Assembly (NCBI GenBank): GCA_002792915.1
Contig: PFPF01000005.1
Location: forward strand, 1 to 6,755
DNA length: 6,755 nt
Direction: 5' to 3'
From: Candidatus Micrarchaeota archaeon CG_4_10_14_0_2_um_filter_60_11
GTDB taxonomy: Archaea; Micrarchaeota; Micrarchaeia; Norongarragalinales; Norongarragalinaceae
Positions 1-5,383 of the stretch are shown here, piece by piece. Within the stretch, counting starts at the first letter, position 1, and every line of letters starts with the position of its first letter. The notes below the pieces were generated by a model. It was not told the DNA's origin. It made no database searches and saw nothing but the letters and a program-made list of their open reading frames with translations. Made by a program: the position numbers and the translations under genes.

Positions 1-348
1 CGCAATGAGGTCCGCGCACTGCGCGTTCGGGCCGTAATAATTGTACGACGGGTACGAGTAGGCCGGATAGTAACCCGAACCGTAAGACGAGCCGCTGGAC
101 GAATAAGAATAGGACGAACGCGAGCCCGCGTAAGCGTAACTCGTGCTGTAAGACGAGCCGTACGAGGGTTGCGCATAGTAAGTCGGGTAGGCGGGGTAAT
201 AGTAGTACGGCTGCGCGTAGTAGACTTGCGTCGGATAGTAATAATTGTAGTTGGGCGACTTGGAGCCGAAGCCGACTCCCGGCAGCTGGACCCACCACGC
301 CGAAGCGAAGGCGGACACGAGTATCAATGCAAACAAGGCGTTCCTCAT
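1..348 (-). CDS. Secreted tyrosine-rich low-complexity protein (partial, C-terminus off the left edge)
   Basis: No stop codon is reached, so 116 residues are visible and the C-terminus is missing. Residues 1-17 look like a Sec signal peptide: Met-Arg-Asn, a hydrophobic core (ALFALILVSAF), and an A-S-A cleavage site before Trp18. After a short linker, residues 34-105 are low complexity, built of Tyr, Ser, Pro, Gly and Ala in blocks such as YYYYP, SYSTSYAYAG and SSYGSGYYPAYSY; I count 27 Tyr in 72 residues. At the edge the composition changes (NAQCADLIA, with a single Cys111), so a folded domain may follow. The ATG at 348 has a GGTGG ribosome-binding site 5 nt upstream and a TATA-like box near 386, which supports the start. 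It follows tyrS on the same strand. Tyr-rich exported segments are known in structural, adhesive and cross-linked proteins, but I do not recognise a family. The function here is unknown; an extracellular or surface role is inference. Confidence 0.82.
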   Translation of the reverse strand, partial: MRNALFALILVSAFASAWWVQLPGVGFGSKSPNYNYYYPTQVYYAQPYYYYPAYPTYYAQPSYGSSYSTSYAYAGSRSSYSYSSSGSSYGSGYYPAYSYPSYNYYGPNAQCADLIA

Positions 349-353
349 GGTTT

Positions 354-358
354 CCACC
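354..358 (-). promoter_or_regulatory. Ribosome-binding site GGTGG of the Tyr-rich gene
   Basis: On the minus strand GGTGG lies 5 nt before the ATG at 348. It pairs with the archaeal 16S 3' end (CACCTCC-type) and decides the start of the secreted protein. Confidence 0.55.
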
Positions 359-375
359 AACTAGATAACGCCCCA

Positions 376-400
376 AACCCCCTTTTAACCGTTTCTACTC
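376..400 (-). promoter_or_regulatory. Putative TATA/BRE promoter of the Tyr-rich gene
   Basis: The minus strand reads GAAACGGTTAAAAGGGGG. The TTAAAAG core (about 382-388), with a purine-rich BRE-like stretch just upstream, resembles an archaeal promoter. A start about 25 nt downstream, near 360, would give a roughly 12-nt leader that includes the GGTGG site. This suggests the Tyr-rich gene is transcribed separately from tyrS, though read-through is possible. The rest of the 349-461 spacer shows nothing else I can name, and no clear oligo-T terminator follows tyrS. Confidence 0.45.
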
Positions 401-461
401 GTAGGTAGTGCATTTGGCGTGCGGGTTGGTTGCGTGCGGAGCGTGTTGGCGGCGCGTTTGC

Positions 462-1508
462 TCAGCGCGTGATTTGGGCCTTGTCGTAAACCGCCAGCAG
501 GTCCTTGCGCTTTTCGAAGTGCTCGCGCACCGGCTTGACTACCGCGTCCACGGCTGCAGCCACGCCGGACTTCAAGTCGCCCGCATGCAGCTTGCCGCCG
601 GCATAAGCCGTTTCCAGTTGCGCGTAGCTTTCGAAGGAAACGTCCCCGCCGAACTTTTCGGGGCGCTCGATTTCCATCGCCTTGCCTTCGCGGAACGCGA
701 AAGCTTTCGCAAGCATGAGCACGGGGTTGCCCTCGGTTTCCGCGGGGCAGTACGCCTTGTTGATTTTGCGCCTGATTTCTTCCGCGGAATCGTGCACGAA
801 AACGCCGCTGTCCGGCTTTGACTTGCTCATCTTCGAGTCCATGCGCCCCGCGCCTTCCTCGGGTTTGAGCAAACTTGGCAGTAATGAGTGGTGCAGCGCG
901 ATTGGCGGCTTCCATCCCATCGCCGGGAAAACGTCGCGCGCGAGCATGTGCGCCTTGCGCTGGTCCATTCCGGCGTGCGCCAAGTCCGCGTGGATATGCC
1001 GGATGTCCACCGCCTGCATTGACGGGTAAATGTATTGCGCCACGTCCAGCGTTTCTTTTTCGGACCTTCCTAGAACTTGCATGCAGCGCGTCGCGCGTGC
1101 GAGCGTCACGTGCTTGGAAAACTTGACCACGTCCTTCCAGTAATCGTCGTTGCCGTGATACAATTCGCTGCCGCGCACGATTTGCACGCTCGGGCAGACG
1201 AGTTTGAAGGCTTCCTCGTAGTACTTGCTTGCCGAGAGGATGGCGTCCCAGTCGCCGCCCAGCTTGTTGTTTATGACTGAGTGCCAGTCGGCCAGGAAGA
1301 CGCGCGTCTTGAAGCCCGCCTTGGCCAAATCGTTGATTTTCCTGCCCGCGAGGAGGAGCGAGCCGACGTGCAGTATTCCGGAAACCTCGTAGCCAATGTA
1401 GTGGCCCGGCTTCGCATTCGTCTCGAGCAGTTCGCGCAACTCGCTTTCGACTACTATCTCCTGCGTGGGCTCGCGCTTGACGAGTTCCAGCCTGGTTTCC
1501 AAATCCAT
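462..1508 (-). CDS. tyrS: Tyrosyl-tRNA synthetase, archaeal/eukaryal type
   Basis: Cytoplasmic class I synthetase that charges tRNA-Tyr. Its 348 residues fit the short archaeal type. The Rossmann half has the HIGH-type signature as HVGS (47-50). The Tyr pocket is intact relative to the Methanocaldococcus jannaschii enzyme: Tyr37 in HYIGYE (Mj Tyr32), Tyr161, Gln165 and Asp168 in IYPSMQAVDI (Mj Tyr151, Gln155, Asp158), and Gln183 in GMDQRK (Mj Gln173). The second signature is KMSKSKPDSG (226-235). KFGGD (285-289) carries the Asp (Mj Asp286) that contacts anticodon base G34. No bacterial S4-like domain follows. The last His of HIGH is Ser, and KMSKSKP differs from the M. jannaschii KMSSSKG; both resemble my recollection of crenarchaeal-type TyrRS. 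The ATG at 1508 is 13 nt after the GNAT gene, and tyrS is the last gene of the tight cluster. Confidence 0.95.
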   Translation of the reverse strand: MDLETRLELVKREPTQEIVVESELRELLETNAKPGHYIGYEVSGILHVGSLLLAGRKINDLAKAGFKTRVFLADWHSVINNKLGGDWDAILSASKYYEEAFKLVCPSVQIVRGSELYHGNDDYWKDVVKFSKHVTLARATRCMQVLGRSEKETLDVAQYIYPSMQAVDIRHIHADLAHAGMDQRKAHMLARDVFPAMGWKPPIALHHSLLPSLLKPEEGAGRMDSKMSKSKPDSGVFVHDSAEEIRRKINKAYCPAETEGNPVLMLAKAFAFREGKAMEIERPEKFGGDVSFESYAQLETAYAGGKLHAGDLKSGVAAAVDAVVKPVREHFEKRKDLLAVYDKAQITR

Positions 1509-1521
1509 CGTTTTCAGCCAC

Positions 1522-1956
1522 TCAAAGTTCCTTGGACATCAATAAAACGGTTTTGTTCCACAACTTGCGGTCAAGCACGCCGCAATGCGAGAACCCGTTC
1601 TTTTCGTAAAGCCCCTGCGCGGGCAGGTTATCCTCAGCTACGAGGATGACGCACTTTTCGTCGCCCTTGGCCCGCGCGGCGGCCAACGCCTTGTCCAAGA
1701 GCGCCTGCCCGATGCCGCGGCGCCGGTATTCCGGCAGCACCGCCAAGCCGAGTATTTTCGCCTTTCCGCCGCCCTGGTGCTCCAGGTCCGTGAAGCCGAC
1801 GGTCGCCTTGTCCTCGATTGCCGCGTAGTACTCGATGTTCTTGCTTCGCAGGCGGCAGAGCACTTCGGGGCAGCCCAAGCCCGTGTAAGGAAAGAAGCGG
1901 TGCGTGAGCACTGCCAGCGTGTAGGCGTCCTTTTCGGTCGCGCGGCGGATTCGCAT
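1522..1956 (-). CDS. GNAT-family N-acetyltransferase (RimI-like)
   Basis: Predicted cytoplasmic acetyl-CoA-dependent acetyltransferase of 144 residues, a normal length for a single GNAT domain. After an opening IRRATEKDAYTLAVL typical of the fold, the acetyl-CoA pyrophosphate loop lies in motif A: ILGLAVLPEYRRRGIGQALL (68-87), with the RxxGIG signature at 78-83. Motif B follows as an Asn110/Ala113/LYEKNGF (116-122) pattern, as in RimI and related N-terminal acetyltransferases. The frame is open further upstream, but the ATG at 1956 is chosen because it starts the conserved beta-1 and sits 2 nt after the stop of the phospholipase D-like gene; a longer start would overlap that gene deeply. tyrS follows after 13 nt. 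The substrate (ribosomal protein, other protein N-terminus or small molecule) cannot be read from sequence. Confidence 0.88.
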   Translation of the reverse strand: MRIRRATEKDAYTLAVLTHRFFPYTGLGCPEVLCRLRSKNIEYYAAIEDKATVGFTDLEHQGGGKAKILGLAVLPEYRRRGIGQALLDKALAAARAKGDEKCVILVAEDNLPAQGLYEKNGFSHCGVLDRKLWNKTVLLMSKEL

Positions 1957-1958
1957 AA

Positions 1959-2501
1959 CTATGCAACAACCGCCTGGCCCGCGGCCCAGTCCTCTTCGAA
2001 AACCGCTTCGAATTCCGACGCGATGCGGCCGTCCCGGATTATGACCCCGGCTTCGCGGTTGGATTCCATCGCGTGCCTTGACCAGTTCGCGCTTCCAACC
2101 GCCACCGTTGCGCCGTCCACTACCGCGTACTTCGAGTGCGTGTTCGTGAATCCGGTTGTCGCCCATTCCACTTGCACGCCGCTCTTCGCCAGGTAAGACG
2201 CGGTTTCGTAGTTGTCGTCCACGCGCGGCTCGAGTATGACGCGCACGCGGACGCCCCGCGCCGCGGCGTCTGCCAGCGCCTTCTTGAAGTCCGGGTTCGA
2301 GAACTGGTAAACTTCCACGTCGATGCTTTGCCCCGCGCCGTTGAGCAGCGGCAGCAGCGCGTCGTCCGAGCCGGGCGAGAAAATCGCGCGAACCGAACCG
2401 TTAAGGCACGCGGGCTGCTGGCACAAAAGTAACGCGTAGGCGGCCAGCCCGCAAGCGAATGCCAAAACCGCCGCGAAAGCCAACCGCTTCGTTTCCCGCA
2501 T
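1959..2501 (-). CDS. Membrane-anchored or exported single-HKD phospholipase D-like protein (Nuc-type)
   Basis: A 180-residue PLD-superfamily protein. Residues 2-6 are charged (RETKR), followed by a hydrophobic segment at about 7-27 that is either an uncleaved anchor or a signal peptide; the catalytic domain should then lie outside the membrane. The single HKD motif is complete: H122-x-K124-x4-D129-x6-G136-S137-x-N139 (HSKYAVVDGATVAVGSANWS), with Glu150 downstream. Single-HKD enzymes of the Nuc/endonuclease type work as dimers that bring two motifs together; hydrolysis of DNA or of phospholipid are both possible. Three Cys (17, 27, 32) lie in or just after the hydrophobic segment. The ATG at 2501 is preferred over an immediately upstream in-frame TTG at 2504. 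It lies 13 nt after the PfkB gene and 2 nt before the GNAT gene. No partner or immunity gene is visible. Confidence 0.88.
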   Translation of the reverse strand: MRETKRLAFAAVLAFACGLAAYALLLCQQPACLNGSVRAIFSPGSDDALLPLLNGAGQSIDVEVYQFSNPDFKKALADAAARGVRVRVILEPRVDDNYETASYLAKSGVQVEWATTGFTNTHSKYAVVDGATVAVGSANWSRHAMESNREAGVIIRDGRIASEFEAVFEEDWAAGQAVVA

Positions 2502-2514
2502 CAAATCCCGCCGT

Positions 2515-3411
2515 TTACAGGCTCGTCATTTCCCTGTAAAATTCGAACCTTTCGTCGATTTGCCTTTCATCCAGCTTTCGCAGCCGGTCGAGCCCGTAGC
2601 CCTCGCACGCGAACGAGCCCATCACGCTGCCGAGCACGGCCGCGCGCTTCAAGCCCGCCCAGCTTATCTTCCCGTCGCGGGCCAGCGAGCCAACGAACCC
2701 GCCGGCGAACGAGTCGCCCGCGCCCGTGGGGTCCAGCACCTCTTCCAGCGGGAACGCCGGGAACGCGCAAACGCCGCCGCCGTGGAACACGAGGCAGCCG
2801 TGCTCGCCTTTTTTTATGACCACGGCTTCCGGCCCGAGCGAGTGTATCTTCTTTCCCGCCTTCACGAGGTTGGGGGTGCCGCAGAGCATGCGCGCCTCCA
2901 CGTCGTTCAAGACGAAGCCGTCCGCCTCGGACAGGACGCGCAGCAGTGCAGCGCGATCGTTGGCGATGAAGTGCTCGATGGTGTCGATGAACGAGACTTT
3001 TTGCTTTCCAAACTGCCTCAAAAACTCAAGCTGGATTTTAGGGTTGTTGGTGCCCGCGTAAACCGTTTTCGCGTCCTTGTATTCGTCGGGCACCCTTGGC
3101 TCGAACGAGGCGAGCACGCCGAATTCGGTGGCGTTGGCGGTTCGCGCGTACAAGTCGTACGAGAACGACGAGTCGAAGTGGAACGTCTTGCCTTTGTTGC
3201 GCTGCACGCCCTTCAAGTCCACGCCTTTGGCTTCGAGTTCGCGCCAGTACTTTTCGGGAAAATCCTCGCCAACGACTGAGACCAAGCCGACCTTGTCGAA
3301 GAACGACGCGCAGTACGAGAAGTAGGAGGCGCTGCCGCCCAGCACGCGCTCGACCGTCTTGAAGGGCGTGCGCGTGGTGTCCAGCCCGATGCTTCCCGTC
3401 GCGGCTATCAT
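2515..3411 (-). CDS. PfkB/ribokinase-family carbohydrate or nucleoside kinase
   Basis: Cytoplasmic ATP-dependent kinase of 298 residues, a full-length family member. The N-terminus (GSIGLDTTRTPF, then LGGSASYFS at 24-32) gives the substrate-site Asp11 and the GG signature. VVGEDFP follows, and a lid-type beta segment lies around residues 78-100. The C-terminal PfkB signature DPTGAGDSFAGG (227-238) contains the anion hole and catalytic base Asp233, preceded by VVIKKGEHG. The overall pattern resembles a PfkB subfamily I know mainly from bacteria, annotated only as sugar kinase, so the substrate (sugar, nucleoside or other) is not assigned. The ATG at 3411 overlaps the htpX stop by one base (TGATG), implying translational coupling, and the PLD-like gene follows after 13 nt. 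No pathway partner for a specific sugar is present nearby. Confidence 0.92.
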   Translation of the reverse strand: MIAATGSIGLDTTRTPFKTVERVLGGSASYFSYCASFFDKVGLVSVVGEDFPEKYWRELEAKGVDLKGVQRNKGKTFHFDSSFSYDLYARTANATEFGVLASFEPRVPDEYKDAKTVYAGTNNPKIQLEFLRQFGKQKVSFIDTIEHFIANDRAALLRVLSEADGFVLNDVEARMLCGTPNLVKAGKKIHSLGPEAVVIKKGEHGCLVFHGGGVCAFPAFPLEEVLDPTGAGDSFAGGFVGSLARDGKISWAGLKRAAVLGSVMGSFACEGYGLDRLRKLDERQIDERFEFYREMTSL

Positions 3412-4427
3412 CAGACCGCCTCGACCCGGGGCAAGTCCTTCTTCAGCGCCTCAAGCGCGTCAAGCCGCTTGTAAGTAAGCGGGTGCGTTCCCAGCAATTC
3501 CGAGAACTTCGCCCACGCGTTCGTCTTCTCCCACTCGATTGCGTGCGCGATTTCGCCTTTCTCGAGGTTGCCGCCCGCCGACGCGCTTTCCAGTTCGCGC
3601 CCGAGCTTTTCAGGATTGACGGAACCCGACTCGTTCGCGGCGCCAACCGGGTCCGCGATGTAAAACGCCTGCTTGGACTTGTATTCCTCGGTCGGCGCGC
3701 CGCGCGGGAAACCGTAAACTATCTTGGCGAGCGCGGTCTGCAGGCTTGAAGGGCTGCGCGTCGCCGCGGCGCTGAACGCGTCCGCGTAGTATTCGCGCGT
3801 CCTGCTCAAGTACATGACGAGTAGCCGCGAGATGAACTGGGCGATTAGCGCGCCGATGAAAACCGCGATGCCGCCCAACGCGCCGCCGCGCTCGTTGTTG
3901 TTGCGCCCCGCAAAAAGAACTATCAGGTAATAGGCGAGCAGGGGCACCATCGAGGCGAGCGTTATCACGGCTACGTCCCAGTGCTTCACGTGCCCGACTT
4001 CGTGCGCTACGACTGCTTTCACTTCCTCCCTGTTCAGCGCGTTCAGCAGGCCCGCGTGCACCGCTATGTTCGCGTCGTTGGGCGTCCTGCCGAATGCGAA
4101 CGCGTTCGGCGTGCCGTCCATCACGAGGTACAGGCGCGGCGTCTTGATGCCCGCCTTTTTTGACAGCTCGGCCAGTTCCGCGTGCAGCCAGGCGTACTCG
4201 CCGTGCGGCAGTTCGCGCATGCGCGTGGTCCACCTGATTATCGACGGCGCGAAGTACCATTGCGCGAGCGTGAACACGACTACGAAGCCGACTATCATCG
4301 CCAGCGCGGAGCCCAGCTCCATCGCCGGGCCGTACTGCCACAAAATCAGTCCGAAGATGCCCGCGAGGAAGCCGAACAGCAGCGTCATGGTCAAAACCAT
4401 CGCCAGCCGGAGTTTTGCAATGCCCAT
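3411..4427 (-). CDS. htpX: HtpX-like membrane zinc metalloprotease (peptidase family M48)
   Basis: Integral membrane protease of the M48B/HtpX family, which degrades damaged or misfolded membrane proteins. At 338 residues it is slightly longer than E. coli HtpX (about 293). Two hydrophobic segments (about 7-30 and 38-60) precede the cytoplasmic catalytic region. The zinc site is HEVGH (His142, Glu143, His146), and the third ligand is Glu212 in SRTREYYADAFSA (208-220), with conserved Asp216. Two more hydrophobic segments (about 153-174 and 183-206) lie between them. The family motif DGTPNAFAFGRTP (104-116) and the C-terminal GTHPLTYKRLDAL are present. The extra length is a hydrophilic stretch at about 240-300. 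The ATG at 4427 has a strong AGGTGG site 7 nt upstream and a TATA-like box near 4468, making this the first gene of the five-gene cluster. Its stop overlaps the PfkB start. Confidence 0.95.
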   Translation of the reverse strand: MGIAKLRLAMVLTMTLLFGFLAGIFGLILWQYGPAMELGSALAMIVGFVVVFTLAQWYFAPSIIRWTTRMRELPHGEYAWLHAELAELSKKAGIKTPRLYLVMDGTPNAFAFGRTPNDANIAVHAGLLNALNREEVKAVVAHEVGHVKHWDVAVITLASMVPLLAYYLIVLFAGRNNNERGGALGGIAVFIGALIAQFISRLLVMYLSRTREYYADAFSAAATRSPSSLQTALAKIVYGFPRGAPTEEYKSKQAFYIADPVGAANESGSVNPEKLGRELESASAGGNLEKGEIAHAIEWEKTNAWAKFSELLGTHPLTYKRLDALEALKKDLPRVEAV

Positions 4428-4434
4428 TAGTGAC

Positions 4435-4440
4435 CCACCT
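4435..4440 (-). promoter_or_regulatory. Ribosome-binding site AGGTGG of htpX
   Basis: AGGTGG on the minus strand, 7 nt before the htpX ATG, is the best Shine-Dalgarno match in the window. It fixes the htpX start. Confidence 0.7.
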
Positions 4441-4462
4441 TCAGGATACAGTTGTCGCGGCG

Positions 4463-4473
4463 AAATTAAATAA
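4463..4473 (-). promoter_or_regulatory. Putative TATA box of the htpX-to-tyrS cluster
   Basis: The 54-nt spacer between minD and htpX is GC-rich except for TTATTTAATTT on the minus strand, a good archaeal TATA-like element. A start about 25 nt downstream, near 4443, would give a leader just long enough to include the AGGTGG site. No other strong AT-rich element lies inside the cluster, so this probably drives all five genes. Confidence 0.55.
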
Positions 4474-4481
4474 CCCGCGTT

Positions 4482-5270
4482 TCACGCGAAAATGCCGCGA
4501 ATGAACGCGAAGAGGCGCGTTATCAGCCCCCCGCCCTGCGTTTTCGGCTGCCCGCTTTCGACGAAGGACAGCGCGAATTCGTTGAGCTTCCTGCTCACTG
4601 CCGAGTCGGGTGCGTAATGAACCACGGGCAAGTGCGCAGCTATGCTGGCCGGAATCGAGTCGTCCTCGGGTAGGCGCACCAGCACGGGCACCTCGGTCAT
4701 CGACTCTATCTCGCGGGCCGTGAGCTCGAAGGACGCGTCGGTGCAGCGATTGACTACGACTCCGTGAATCCGCTTCTTGCACGCCTTGCACAGGCTTATA
4801 ACCTTTATCGCGCCGCTCACGCTCGGAACGTCGGGCGTGGTGATGACGACGAGTTCCTCGCTCGCGTTGATGATGTGAAGGACGTCTTCCGTGATGCCGG
4901 GCGGCGAGTCGATTATCGTGAATTCGTAAGCCTTGTTTGCCTCGGAGATGACCCTGTTGAAGTTCTTCAGCGACACGCCCCGCATGTATTTCAGCGATGC
5001 GGGAAGAATCCGCAGGCCGGTAGCCGGGTGTGCGATAATCGCGTCCTGAAACTGCTTGCGTTCATGCAGGATGTTCTGCAATCCAATATTAGTGTAGGGA
5101 ATGCCGAGCTGGAGCCCGACGGAAGGGCTGTTGACGTCGGCGTCGACGACCACGCTCTTTCTGCCGTGCTTGGTGAAAACCGCCCCAAGGTTGACGGCGA
5201 GGACGCTTTTGCCTACCCCTCCCTTGCCTGACACTATACCTAGGCTCCTGCCTGCGGGCGATTGCGTCAC
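4482..5270 (-). CDS. minD: MinD/ParA-family P-loop ATPase with C-terminal membrane-targeting helix
   Basis: A 262-residue ATPase of the MinD/ParA (SIMIBI, deviant Walker A) class, which positions or activates partners through ATP-dependent dimerisation. The deviant Walker A is GKGGVGKS (15-22), with signature Lys16 and catalytic Lys21. Switch I region DADVNSPSVGLQLG (43-56) and switch II DSPPG (121-125) are intact, followed by TTPDVPSVSGAIKV (144-157) and VVVNR (171-175). The last 14 residues, LITRLFAFIRGIFA, form a likely amphipathic helix as in membrane-binding bacterial MinD. No minC or minE is visible, and archaeal MinD paralogs also act in chemotaxis and archaellum positioning, so the cell process is open. 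The start is GTG at 5270: the only start codon between an upstream in-frame stop and the P-loop. It has no ribosome-binding site but a TATA-like box 25 nt upstream, so the mRNA is probably leaderless. Confidence 0.92.
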   Translation of the reverse strand: MTQSPAGRSLGIVSGKGGVGKSVLAVNLGAVFTKHGRKSVVVDADVNSPSVGLQLGIPYTNIGLQNILHERKQFQDAIIAHPATGLRILPASLKYMRGVSLKNFNRVISEANKAYEFTIIDSPPGITEDVLHIINASEELVVITTPDVPSVSGAIKVISLCKACKKRIHGVVVNRCTDASFELTAREIESMTEVPVLVRLPEDDSIPASIAAHLPVVHYAPDSAVSRKLNEFALSFVESGQPKTQGGGLITRLFAFIRGIFA

Positions 5271-5290
5271 GAAACGGTAAGGCGCCCTTG

Positions 5291-5299
5291 TTTAAAAAA
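5291..5299 (-). promoter_or_regulatory. TATA box of minD (leaderless arrangement)
   Basis: The minus strand reads GGTTTTTTAAACAAGG. The TTTTTTAAA core is centred about 25 nt upstream of the GTG at 5270, the spacing expected when transcription starts at the initiation codon. The same T run could also act as a terminator signal for the upstream operon. Confidence 0.6.
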
Positions 5300-5383
5300 C
5301 CATTTGAGGCGGCGGGTCCCCTTTTAATATTAGTTAAATAAAACGCCTTTTCAAGTTTTTTAAATAAATATTTGGGGTTATGT
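5300..5383. other. AT-rich spacer between lrp and minD with possible operator
   Basis: This spacer has several AT blocks. The clearest is at 5322-5343, TTTTAATATTAGTTAAATAA plus two further A, an imperfect inverted repeat with an inner 8-bp palindrome TAATATTA; a second AT block lies at 5355-5373. Either could be an upstream TATA element or a regulator site (the neighbouring gene is an Lrp-type regulator). No small gene or RNA is recognised, and I cannot choose between these roles. Confidence 0.3.

Noticed and set aside
1..348. Tandem DNA repeats or a CRISPR-like array in the left-edge region
   Set aside because: The repetitiveness comes from Tyr/Ser/Gly codons. There is no regular repeat unit with spacers of constant length, and the minus-strand frame stays open throughout.
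169..408. A 79-residue plus-strand reading frame
   Set aside because: Antisense to the Tyr-rich secreted protein, whose signal peptide, ribosome-binding site and promoter are coherent. The Tyr codons (TAC/TAT) simply read as Val/Ile/Arg-rich peptide on the other strand.
385..1521. A 378-residue minus-strand reading frame
   Set aside because: Highly Arg/Gly-rich translation lying over tyrS in another frame. tyrS has all family motifs, so this is a shadow typical of GC-rich DNA.
1957..2166. N-terminal extension of the GNAT protein to 2166
   Set aside because: The extra 70 residues are an Arg/Gly-rich out-of-frame reading of the PLD-like gene, and the family fold begins at the ATG at 1956.
1585..2196. 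A 203-residue plus-strand reading frame across two genes
   Set aside because: Antisense to the GNAT and PLD-like genes, with no ribosome-binding site or promoter and no recognisable motif.
2560..3279. A 239-residue plus-strand reading frame
   Set aside because: Antisense to the PfkB gene with low-complexity Arg/Val/Glu-rich content and no domain pattern.
5291..5383. tRNA or small structured RNA in the AT-rich spacer
   Set aside because: No T-loop (GGTTCGA-type) consensus or paired stems of useful length are visible. The AT blocks are better explained as promoter or operator elements.
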